DNA from: an uncultured Brevundimonas sp.
GTDB lineage: Bacteria; Pseudomonadota; Alphaproteobacteria; Caulobacterales; Caulobacteraceae
DNA length: 64,000 nucleotides
Direction of reading: 5' to 3'
NCBI RefSeq assembly: GCF_947305955.1
Contig: NZ_CAMZFB010000001.1
Coordinates: forward strand, 62,001-126,000
Under the pieces are notes generated by a model, which worked only from the letters and a program-made list of their open reading frames with translations, ran no database searches and was not told where the DNA came from. Both the position numbers and the translations under genes were made by a program. Shown here piece after piece: positions 46,143-54,293 of the stretch (its first letter is position 1; each line of letters opens with the position of its first letter).

Positions 46143-46264
46143 CTTTCCCCCTTTTGCGGCGAGAGTTGCGTGATCCCGCTTCAGCTTAGGTGCCAATCAC
46201 TACACCAATCTCAACTGACCCCCGTGGCCACCCGCTGCGGGGGTTTTTCTATGCCCGCAAAGGA
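46143..46264 (+). repeat. ~120-bp terminator repeat, copy B
   Basis: This is the second copy of the segment at 44763-44883, with its terminator at 46218-46248. It sits between the lipoprotein gene and the next small gene. Confidence 0.9.
46218..46248 (+). terminator. Rho-independent terminator of module copy B
   Basis: ACCCCCG pairs with CGGGGGT and is followed by TTTTC, just after the lipoprotein gene. Confidence 0.85.
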
Positions 46265-46272
46265 AACCGCCC

Positions 46273-46644
46273 ATGATCACCCTCACAGACATCTTCGAGG
46301 TGTCCGCCACCCTTGAGGACGGCAGCCTAGACGTATCCCTACGCGCCCTTCTCGGGTTTCGCGCTTGGCACATGGTTGTTGAGCATGAAGCTGAACTCGG
46401 CACCGATGCCCTTATCCATGTCGTCCAGGCTGGTGATAAGGCCGACACCATCAACGAAGCCCTTGGCTTTGCCATCACAGGTGACGATGCAGAGCCTCCC
46501 TCCTTCATATCCATCGAGGATCACGGCGGTCAGTGGTTCGAACTAGCCTATGCCCGTGACGATGCCTCTCATCAACGCATCTTCATCGAGGTTCATCCAG
46601 ACACTGATCAGGACCTTCTGACCATGTGCTTCGCCAACATGTGA
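46273..46644 (+). CDS. Hypothetical protein, 123 aa
   Basis: It is acidic and soluble, with no membrane helix or known motif. It starts shortly after AAAGGAAACC. The text VDVSLRALLGF...HEAELGTDALIHVV and a final FIEVHPDTDQDLLTM suggest a small mixed alpha-beta fold. Its function is unknown. Confidence 0.65.
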   Translation: MITLTDIFEVSATLEDGSLDVSLRALLGFRAWHMVVEHEAELGTDALIHVVQAGDKADTINEALGFAITGDDAEPPSFISIEDHGGQWFELAYARDDASHQRIFIEVHPDTDQDLLTMCFANM

Positions 46645-46748
46645 CGACACCAACAACTCCAAGCCCACCACACCCTCACGGTTATGCCGTCGAGGGATTT
46701 TTATGCCTGAAAGGTCCCCAATGCCTACCAACACCCCATCACCTAGCT

Positions 46749-47036
46749 ATGACCAGTAAGGTGATCACCCTGCTTATCGCGCTGCTGGTTCTGAGCCTTG
46801 CCAAAGTCCTGCTGATCATCCTAGCGCTAGCAGCCTTGGGGCTCACGCTGTGCTGTCTAGCGGTAAGGCCAAGAGCCACCCTTCTGGCCTTAGCCCTGAT
46901 ACCCATCACATGCTTGGCGAACGCCAAACCGGGCCTTTGCATCCTCATGATCGCAGTGATCACCATTGTGCTGATAGCCACCAAAACAAAGCCTAAACCT
47001 AGAGAGGTTCAAACCCTGTTGATTATGGACAACTAA
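46749..47036 (+). CDS. Hypothetical membrane protein, 95 aa
   Basis: The ATG at 46749 gives MTSKVITLLIALLVLSLAKVLLII followed by further hydrophobic segments and a charged tail (TKTKPKPREVQ). It probably has three membrane helices. No family is recognised, and the longer upstream frame (from 46626) is not supported. Confidence 0.6.
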   Translation: MTSKVITLLIALLVLSLAKVLLIILALAALGLTLCCLAVRPRATLLALALIPITCLANAKPGLCILMIAVITIVLIATKTKPKPREVQTLLIMDN

Positions 47037-47047
47037 CCAAGAGATCG

Positions 47048-47112
47048 CTTCTGGAAGCGTACAGGTACGGCAATCATCAAGTCGTTGTTATCCGCCTTCC
47101 AGAAGCCCCCAT
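47048..47112. other. Inverted repeat between small genes
   Basis: CTTCTGGAAG and CTTCCAGAAG are complementary arms roughly 45 bases apart in a gene-free stretch (47037-47186). The fold may be a weak terminator for the membrane-protein gene. Confidence 0.35.
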
Positions 47113-47186
47113 CAAAGCTTCTCTCTGCGAGAGCAGAAGAACCTTAAAATGAAAATATCCTTCCATTTTCAGGGAAGAAGGCAAGC

Positions 47187-47729
47187 TCAGTCCTTATCGG
47201 ACTTTGGGACGCTAGGCGGAACTCTCAAATGCGCTGTCGATGTTCCAACTTTACCTGGACGATCAGGCATTTTCAGACCCTCACCTGAAACAGGTCCATG
47301 ACTTAACGATGTTGGCGCAACGCCAGACATGCGCACTTCTGCCAGCGTCTGGATTATGAGCTGGGCTACCTCAAGGAGCTCCAAACCATCATCCGTGAGG
47401 GTTGCTGGCACGCTGTCATGATCCACCAGGATCGTTCTCATCCATCGCTCTAGACTTTGAATGTGCTTGGTCACTGCGCCTTGAGATAGACCCAGCTCCT
47501 TCCCTACGGCTGATCGATTACGAAGCCGAGCGACGCACACAAACGTCTCCAGCCAGGCCAGACGCAAGTCACCGAAGTCCAAGCTCGCGTAACGCTGATT
47601 CGAATCACTTTTCACGACTGATTCGCTCCAATTGACGTCAGTGCACCAATGGCAAATCGTATTCCAAAAAGGAATGAAGCGCGCCAAATTATCATTGGAT
47701 AGGACCTTTCCATTTTGGAATATGCTCAT
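47187..47729 (-). CDS. LysR-type HTH protein without an effector domain
   Basis: The 180-aa protein has the LysR HTH near residues 58-100 (AWLETFVCVARLRNRSAVGKELGLSQGAVTKHIQSLERWM). After about 140 residues it has no room for the usual 200-residue co-inducer domain. The tail is Ser/Pro-rich. It is divergent from the primase/helicase-like ATPase and may control it. Confidence 0.8.
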   Translation of the reverse strand: MSIFQNGKVLSNDNLARFIPFWNTICHWCTDVNWSESVVKSDSNQRYASLDFGDLRLAWLETFVCVARLRNRSAVGKELGLSQGAVTKHIQSLERWMRTILVDHDSVPATLTDDGLELLEVAQLIIQTLAEVRMSGVAPTSLSHGPVSGEGLKMPDRPGKVGTSTAHLRVPPSVPKSDKD

Positions 47730-47848
47730 TTAAAATACTGTTTTCAAACGTATTTTTTGATGCTCAACTTTGGTCATCGACCGAGGGAACAACGCCTCAA
47801 CAAGCACAAAACCCGAGGCCGATCCTATCAACCCTTGAGGATCAAAAC

Positions 47849-49516
47849 GTGATTAGTCGCTCTCATCCCACCCAACCGCCGAAGGGCCTACGGGTGCCTC
47901 CACCGCCCCCGCCACTGCCGACATCTAAAGAGGTAAAGGGGGAGCCCTCCGCCGACGCTCAACCCCCTTTCACCCCTTCTGCATCCGGGATGCAAAGCAG
48001 CGCCCTCGCCGTCATCGCTACCGACACAGAGGCGCTGATCCCACCGAAGCACATCAACAGGCTAGTGCAGGGACAAGACAATGTTGCTGTGTATGAGGCC
48101 GAAAGGATCCTTGCCCTTATCGGTGTGTACTATGTCATCAGCGGCCAACTCGTTCGCCTATTACCGCATGGCGCATCCTACCAATGCGAAGTGATCAACA
48201 ACCAGACACTCTATGTCCTGCTGTGCGAGCTGTTTGAATGGCAGATCAAAAATCACAAAGGCGATTGGGTAACCTGCAACCCGCCCCAACGCATCGTAAA
48301 CGCGCTGCTGCACAATCAGGATCGCAAGCACCTCAAGACGCTGAAGGGCATCGCCCACCATCCGTATCTCGATAATGATCGCAAACTGGTTACGACTTCG
48401 GGCTTCAATCCTGACACAGGAATATACGCCTCATTTGATACCGCTCGGTTCCAAAAGCTGCTGGAGGTCACGGTTGAGGACGCCAAGCGCTGTTTGATGC
48501 AGCTAAAGGCTGAACTGGCAGAGTTCGAATTTGAGAAACCAGAGGATTTATCAGCCGCACTAGCTGCCATTTTGACAGCGGTTCTGCGTCCAGGCCTGCC
48601 CTTAGCCCCTGCTTTCAACATCAATGCTACGGTATCAGGCAGCGGTAAGAGTTACCTCGCCAAGATTATCGCTCTATTTGCCACACCACTACCACCCTAT
48701 GTGACGAGCTATCCGACCAAGGCTGAAGAGGCCAATAAGGTCATCTTGGCTATGTTGCTGGAGAAGCCACCTGTCATCCTGTTCGATGACATGCAGACTG
48801 ACTGGAAGCCCTTTGGTGCCATTAACAAGGCTCTAACCAGCCCAACCACGACTGAGCGTGTTCTAGGCTCTAGCCGTACCGCTACGGCCTCCACCAACAG
48901 CCTGTTCCTTGGCACAGGGAACAACGTCGTACCGATCAAGGACATGCGTCGTCGCGTTGTAACTATACGACTGGCACCCAAGTCTGATGCCGCAAGCCTG
49001 CGCAGCTTCGAACACGATCCGTACAAACAAGTTGCCCGTTATCGTAACGCCTTCGTCGGCTTTGCCCTCACCATCGTCCAAGCGTTTCTGCGTCATGGAA
49101 AACGCGATCAAACCATCACGCCTATTGGTTCCTACGAGGAATGGTCTGAACTGTGCCGTGAACCCCTCATCTGGTTGGGTGAACCTGATCCTGCCTCGAG
49201 CCTGATTAGTCAGGTCAAGGACAACACCGATAACGAGGCCTTGGGCGTGTTCCTGCAGGAATGGCGCAAGTTCTACATTGAGGAATCCGTCACGGTTCGA
49301 GAGCTTATCTCGGTGCCGCACACCCATTCGAATGCCAAGACCCCGCTGCTGGAGATCATTCAGGAGTTGCCCGTCACCGAGCGCGGAACTGTGAACCCGC
49401 ACATGATGGGCCACTTTCTCAAACGCCATCGTGGTGTTCGTGTAAATGGCCTTCGCATCGAGGACGGGAAGTCCAGTGAGCGTAAGGCATGGCGTGTCCT
49501 GACTGACGACGAGTGA
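47849..49516 (+). CDS. P-loop ATPase, likely primase-associated helicase
   Basis: The 555-aa protein has a Pro-rich N-terminus and then an AAA+ or SF3-like helicase core. Walker A is ATVSGSGKSYLAK (near 270), Walker B is PPVILFDDMQTDW, and a sensor-like element is SLFLGTGNNVVPIKDMRRRVVTIRL. It resembles the C-terminal halves of primase-helicases in phage satellites and integrative plasmids. No N-terminal primase motif is visible. It may drive element replication. It is 291 bases before the integrase; that gap holds only a CTGAGCGCTCAG palindrome (49629-49640). Confidence 0.75.
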   Translation: MISRSHPTQPPKGLRVPPPPPPLPTSKEVKGEPSADAQPPFTPSASGMQSSALAVIATDTEALIPPKHINRLVQGQDNVAVYEAERILALIGVYYVISGQLVRLLPHGASYQCEVINNQTLYVLLCELFEWQIKNHKGDWVTCNPPQRIVNALLHNQDRKHLKTLKGIAHHPYLDNDRKLVTTSGFNPDTGIYASFDTARFQKLLEVTVEDAKRCLMQLKAELAEFEFEKPEDLSAALAAILTAVLRPGLPLAPAFNINATVSGSGKSYLAKIIALFATPLPPYVTSYPTKAEEANKVILAMLLEKPPVILFDDMQTDWKPFGAINKALTSPTTTERVLGSSRTATASTNSLFLGTGNNVVPIKDMRRRVVTIRLAPKSDAASLRSFEHDPYKQVARYRNAFVGFALTIVQAFLRHGKRDQTITPIGSYEEWSELCREPLIWLGEPDPASSLISQVKDNTDNEALGVFLQEWRKFYIEESVTVRELISVPHTHSNAKTPLLEIIQELPVTERGTVNPHMMGHFLKRHRGVRVNGLRIEDGKSSERKAWRVLTDDE

Positions 49517-49807
49517 CCCTCGCCGCCCCAGCCAAGGGCAGCCGCTAAAGGGGGAGAAGGGGGACGCCTCTTTCACCCCATTTGATCCCGGCCCTGCCGC
49601 CTTCAACCCGGCCCAGAAACCGGCCCCGCTGAGCGCTCAGTGGGGAACCGGATGGGACACCATCGCCGGGTCAAAGCCCCCCGCCTGAGCGGGCCACTCT
49701 GGGGCAACCGCGCCCCTCCCACACCCTAACCGCCACCACCCGCTGCGCCCCTCCGGCACCGCGTGATGGCGCACGCCTGAACCTAACTCATCACAAGGAT
49801 ATACCCT

Positions 49808-50959
49808 ATGCCTAAAGCCCATCTCAGCCATGACTTCATCCGCCGTGTGACTGCTGAACCCACGGGTCAGAAGACCGTCTACTACTGCGAAGAGATCACC
49901 GGCTTCATCGTCGAAGTCCGTCAGAACGGCAGCGCTACCTATGCCCTGCGATACCGTGATCCTCGCGGGAAGCTGCGTCAGATTAAGATCGGTGGCGTCA
50001 ATGACATCACTTTCGCCCAAGCCCGCAAGAAGGCTCAACAGCTTCGAGCCGAAACGGTCATGGGCGGTGACCCTCTAGCCAAGAAGGAAGAGGTCAAAGC
50101 AATCCCTCTGTGTGCCGCCCTTCTGGATATGTATCTGGAGGATTCTAAGGCCCGCCTGAAGTCGCATGACACCAATGAGATGTATGTGCGTGTCTATATC
50201 CGTCCCAAGTGGGGCAAGGTTCCGGTCAATGAGATCGAGCACCGTGCTGTCGCTTCATGGCTGCAGGAACTGGGCAAGACCCTTGCTCCGGCTACCGTTG
50301 AGAAGATCCGCGTCATCATGGGGCGGGCCTATCAGCTAGGCCAGAACTGGGGCGTTCCCGGCACCGATCGCAACCCGACACGTGGCATTGCCCGGAAGCC
50401 CCTGAACAATGCCCGTGATCGCTATCTGACGGCAGAGGAAGTCGAACGTCTGCGTGAAGCCTGCATCGTGTCCAACAACCCGATGCTTCAGCACATAGTT
50501 GGACTTCTGCTTCTGACGGGTGCCCGTAAGCGCGAACTCCTGGACGCCAAATGGGAGCACGTCGATCTGGCCCGTCGCTCGTGGTTCATACCCACGACCA
50601 AGACCGGCAAGCCTCGTCACGTGCCTCTGTCGCAAGCAGCTATCGACATCATCGACAGCCTGCCTCGCTACAAGGACTGCCCTTGGTTGGTACCGAACCC
50701 GGACACCCTCAAGCCCTTCGTTTCGATCAAAAACGCTTGGGCCTATGCGATCAAGACAGCCAACCTTCCGGGGCTTCGTATCCACGATCTACGCCACTCT
50801 GCTGCGTCCTTCATGGTCAACAGCGGTGTCGATCTGTTCGCGGTCGGCAAGGTGCTGGGTCACGCCAGTTACCAGTCCACTCAGCGCTACAGCCACCTTG
50901 CCAACGATACGCTGCTGAAGGCGGTCGAGGCTGGCGCGGCGAAGCACAAGGCTTGGTGA
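49808..50959 (+). CDS. int: Tyrosine recombinase / integrase
   Basis: This is the island integrase, 383 aa. The N-terminus is the arm-binding DUF4102-like type (YALRYRDPRGKLRQIKIGG). The catalytic residues are Arg in TGARKRELLDAKW, His-x-x-Arg in IHDLRHSAASF, His in LGHASYQSTQ and Tyr in QRYSHL. Such integrases insert into the 3' end of tRNA genes, as seen here. It lies mid-island instead of next to att. Confidence 0.95.
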   Translation: MPKAHLSHDFIRRVTAEPTGQKTVYYCEEITGFIVEVRQNGSATYALRYRDPRGKLRQIKIGGVNDITFAQARKKAQQLRAETVMGGDPLAKKEEVKAIPLCAALLDMYLEDSKARLKSHDTNEMYVRVYIRPKWGKVPVNEIEHRAVASWLQELGKTLAPATVEKIRVIMGRAYQLGQNWGVPGTDRNPTRGIARKPLNNARDRYLTAEEVERLREACIVSNNPMLQHIVGLLLLTGARKRELLDAKWEHVDLARRSWFIPTTKTGKPRHVPLSQAAIDIIDSLPRYKDCPWLVPNPDTLKPFVSIKNAWAYAIKTANLPGLRIHDLRHSAASFMVNSGVDLFAVGKVLGHASYQSTQRYSHLANDTLLKAVEAGAAKHKAW

Positions 50960-51033
50960 TCAACACCCTACCCTCTGGGCTGGCTACGGCTGGCTCAGGG
51001 GGGCGCTTCACCATCATTGATAAGGAAATCATC

Positions 51034-51471
51034 ATGACGACTAAAGATGCGCCTCTATACGGCGACATGACGCTGCCTGAATGGGATCGGAAGTGGGAGC
51101 CCGTGCCGAACTGGCAGAAGGACTATCAGGACGATCTGAAATATCGCGTGGGCCTGTACCGCTTCATCCAGAACGGACGGATCATATTGATTGGTGTTGG
51201 CACCGCTGAACATGGGGCCTTGGCAAAACGCTTGTCGGATTATCGTCGACCTAGCCCTAGCGGCAGGCGTTGTCGTTCGGGCCAATACATCTATGAAAAC
51301 CGTCACCGGCTAAAGGTCGAGGTGATAGTGGTCGGAGATATAAATGATGAGCAATTTGCGATCACTGCTCGCACGTTGAAGCCACTTATGATTGAGCGCC
51401 ACAAGCCAGCACTGAATGTGCCTGCTAATGTGGTCACGCATCGCATTCAGCACTTATCTATCGGCACCTGA
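51034..51471 (+). CDS. GIY-YIG-fold protein
   Basis: The 145-aa protein has the GIY strand in VGLYRFIQNGRIILIGVGT, the helical LAKRLSDYRRP and a Glu region near MIERHKPALN. This is the pattern of small GIY-YIG nucleases. I start at 51034 after AAGGAAATC. It comes straight after the integrase, and its role (repair, restriction or mobility) is open. Confidence 0.72.
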   Translation: MTTKDAPLYGDMTLPEWDRKWEPVPNWQKDYQDDLKYRVGLYRFIQNGRIILIGVGTAEHGALAKRLSDYRRPSPSGRRCRSGQYIYENRHRLKVEVIVVGDINDEQFAITARTLKPLMIERHKPALNVPANVVTHRIQHLSIGT

Positions 51472-51577
51472 TATCAGCATCAGTTATGAACCTGGGGCAG
51501 CCAGCGCGAAATATCGCTGGCTTAACCATTTTTAGCTATCAGGGATCATCGCTGAATCTGGATGACATGCTGACGCT

Positions 51578-54250
51578 ATGAACCCTACTGAGATTTATGA
51601 TGCGCTTTCCGAGATCGCAGCCAAGCCGTTCAATGCGTCAGAATTCCCGTTTGAGTTCGCTCTAGCCACCGATGCGGCACAGGCTGCAGTCGCCAAGCTA
51701 AGGGCTGGAACAACCAACAAGTCCGACCTTCCGAGCGGCGTGCTGTTCAACAAGAAGTTCCACTACGCCCCAGCACTTGGTGGCATGGTGGCCATCACCC
51801 TAGATCAGTTGAAGGCGTCAAAAAAGAACGCCAGCGCTAAGCCTGCCATTCTGCTGACCACTGATGGCGAAACCATAGCGGCACTGCACCCCGCCAGCGG
51901 CGAGAGCCTGCACTGCAAGTTCGCAGAGTTGGGCGACCACTTCGGCTTCTTCCTGCCCGCTGCGGGCAAGGAACGTTACAAGGCGGTCGAAGAGAACCCG
52001 GTCGATATCAAGGCCACCGGCAAGCTAGCCCGCCTCTATGACGCTCTTATCAAGGCCAACCCTGATTGGGCCACAGCTGAGCGCCGCCACGAGATGAACC
52101 AGCTGATGATGCGGATCATCTTCTGCCTGTTCTCCGAAGATGTCGGCATCTTTGCTGAAAACCAGTTCTCCAAGGCCATCTTCACCCATGCGGGCGATAA
52201 GGGCGAGGAAACGCGCGAGGTTCTGATCTCCGCCTTCCGCGCCATGAACCTGCCTCAAGGATCGCGCGGCGACCTTCCCGCTTGGACCCACGATCTGGAG
52301 TATGTGAATGGCGGCCTGTTTGCGGGCTCAATTGATGCCCCGCGCTTCGACACCATTGCCTTCCGCTACTTCAAGGAAGCCGCTAGCCTGAACTGGCGCG
52401 AGATCAACCCCGACATTTTCGGGTCGATGATCCAGTCGGTAGCTGATCCAGAAAAACGTTCTGAACTGGGCATGCACTACACATCGGTGCCCAACATCAT
52501 GAAGGTGATCGGCCCACTTTTCCTCGATGACATTGACGCCGATATCGAAAAAGCATGGGACAAGCCCAAGGCCCTGCAACAGGTCATCCAGCGGCTTGGT
52601 AATATCCGCGTCTTCGATCCGGCGTGTGGTTCGGGTAACTTCCTTGTGGTGGCCTATCGCCAACTGCGCGAGCGCGAGATGCGCGTTCTCAAACGCCTAA
52701 ATGAACTGGATGGCGGGCGTGACGTACAGATGTTCTCGGCCATCTCACTCAAAAACTTCTACGGCATCGAGATCACCGATTTCGGTGTCGAAACCGCCAA
52801 ACTGGCCCTGTTCATCGCCGAGTATCAGGCCAATGCCTTGTTCAAAACTGTGTTTGGCAAAACGATTGCTGCCCTCCCCCTGAAAGAGGCAGCCAATATC
52901 GTTCACGACAATGCCCTGAGAGCAGACTGGGATATCGTTTGCCCTCCACCAAAAGCGGGCGAAGAAATCTATATCGCGGGCAATCCACCGTTCTTGGGTA
53001 AGGCACAACAAGACGCTGACCAAAAAGCGGACATGGATTTCGTGTTCAGTGGGCGGGTTAAATCCTACCGCGCATTCGACCTTGTGGCCGCGTGGTTTTA
53101 CAAGTCAGCAAACTATATCCGAAGTCGTAATGCCAAGGCGGCGCTAGTCGCTACAAACTCAATTTGCCAAGGGGCGTCAGCATCAGCGCTCTGGCCTGAA
53201 ATCCTATATCAAGGCGTCGAAATCGGCTTTGCTTACCGCTCGTTCAAATGGCGCAACAATGCATCTGATGTTGCCGCAGTTGTTTGTGCAATCATTGGAA
53301 TTCGGAATCAGGATTCATCATCCAAGTTCATATTTGAGGATGATATCACCACCTCAGCGAGCAACATTAATTCGTATTTGTTGGACTATTCAAACGTCTA
53401 CATCGAACCGTCAAACAAAAGTCGATTTGGCCTATGGGAAATGAACTTTGGCTGCATGCCATATGATGCAGGAAACTTGCTTCTTCTCCCTTCAGACCGG
53501 GAAGAGCTGCTAAGTTCTGCGCCGCATGCCGCACGTTTCATTCGTAGCTTCATGGGCTCGCAAGAGGTCGTGAAGGGCGTTGAACGCTATTGTCTTTGGA
53601 TTTCTGATGATGAGCTCAGAGATGCTCAAGATATCCCAGAGATCGCTAACAAGATCGAGGCAACTCGTATTGCCCGACTAAACATGAAGGACAAAGGTGG
53701 GCGGGAACTTGCCAAACGCCCTCACCAGTTCCGCGAGCATGTCGCACCCAAGCAAAGTGCTATTCTCATCCCCCGCGTTACATCCGAACGCCGCCCCTAT
53801 CTGCCCGTTACCCTTGTCAGTTCGGATGTGATTTCGTCTGACCTGAACCAAGTGCTGTATGACGCCCCGGAATGGTGCATTGCCCTGATCGCCTCCAAGC
53901 TACATCTGGTTTGGATCGGGACGGTATGTGGCCGCTTGGAAAGCCGCTTCCGCTATTCCAACACCTTGGGCTGGAACACCTTCCCAGTGCCCAAGTTCAC
54001 TGAGGCTCAGCTGGAAGCCCTGACAGCCTCTGCCCGCAAGATCCTTAAGACGCGCTACCTGCATCATCCCAAGACCATTGCGGACCTCTATGATCCCGAC
54101 AAGATGCCAGACGATCTGCGCGAGGCACACCGCGAGAACGACGAACTGCTAGAGACCATGTATATCGGTCGCCCGTTCCGAAACGACAGTGAGCGGCTTG
54201 AACATCTCTTCAAGCTTTACGCCGCCAAGATGAAGTCATTGGGCAAATAA
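51578..54250 (+). CDS. MmeI-like class I DNA methyltransferase without the usual nuclease domain
   Basis: The 890-aa protein has the MmeI/type IIL layout in its central and C-terminal parts. Visible are a helical spacer (IIFCLFSEDVGIFAENQFS, SELGMHYTSVPNIM), SAM motif FDPACGSGNF near residue 346 and NPPF in IAGNPPFLGKAQQ near 469. A target-recognition region follows, then the MmeI-type C-terminus (DDLREAHRENDELLETMYIG). The first 150 residues do not show the PD-(D/E)xK nuclease of MmeI. With a helicase and nuclease next in the operon it is likely the modification subunit, probably making N6-methyladenine. The low-GC patch at 53150-53500 suggests a swapped target domain. Confidence 0.88.
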   Translation: MNPTEIYDALSEIAAKPFNASEFPFEFALATDAAQAAVAKLRAGTTNKSDLPSGVLFNKKFHYAPALGGMVAITLDQLKASKKNASAKPAILLTTDGETIAALHPASGESLHCKFAELGDHFGFFLPAAGKERYKAVEENPVDIKATGKLARLYDALIKANPDWATAERRHEMNQLMMRIIFCLFSEDVGIFAENQFSKAIFTHAGDKGEETREVLISAFRAMNLPQGSRGDLPAWTHDLEYVNGGLFAGSIDAPRFDTIAFRYFKEAASLNWREINPDIFGSMIQSVADPEKRSELGMHYTSVPNIMKVIGPLFLDDIDADIEKAWDKPKALQQVIQRLGNIRVFDPACGSGNFLVVAYRQLREREMRVLKRLNELDGGRDVQMFSAISLKNFYGIEITDFGVETAKLALFIAEYQANALFKTVFGKTIAALPLKEAANIVHDNALRADWDIVCPPPKAGEEIYIAGNPPFLGKAQQDADQKADMDFVFSGRVKSYRAFDLVAAWFYKSANYIRSRNAKAALVATNSICQGASASALWPEILYQGVEIGFAYRSFKWRNNASDVAAVVCAIIGIRNQDSSSKFIFEDDITTSASNINSYLLDYSNVYIEPSNKSRFGLWEMNFGCMPYDAGNLLLLPSDREELLSSAPHAARFIRSFMGSQEVVKGVERYCLWISDDELRDAQDIPEIANKIEATRIARLNMKDKGGRELAKRPHQFREHVAPKQSAILIPRVTSERRPYLPVTLVSSDVISSDLNQVLYDAPEWCIALIASKLHLVWIGTVCGRLESRFRYSNTLGWNTFPVPKFTEAQLEALTASARKILKTRYLHHPKTIADLYDPDKMPDDLREAHRENDELLETMYIGRPFRNDSERLEHLFKLYAAKMKSLGK

Positions 54251-54293
54251 CAGCGGGCAAACCGCCGACACTATGGGGATGGGAAAATAGGTT

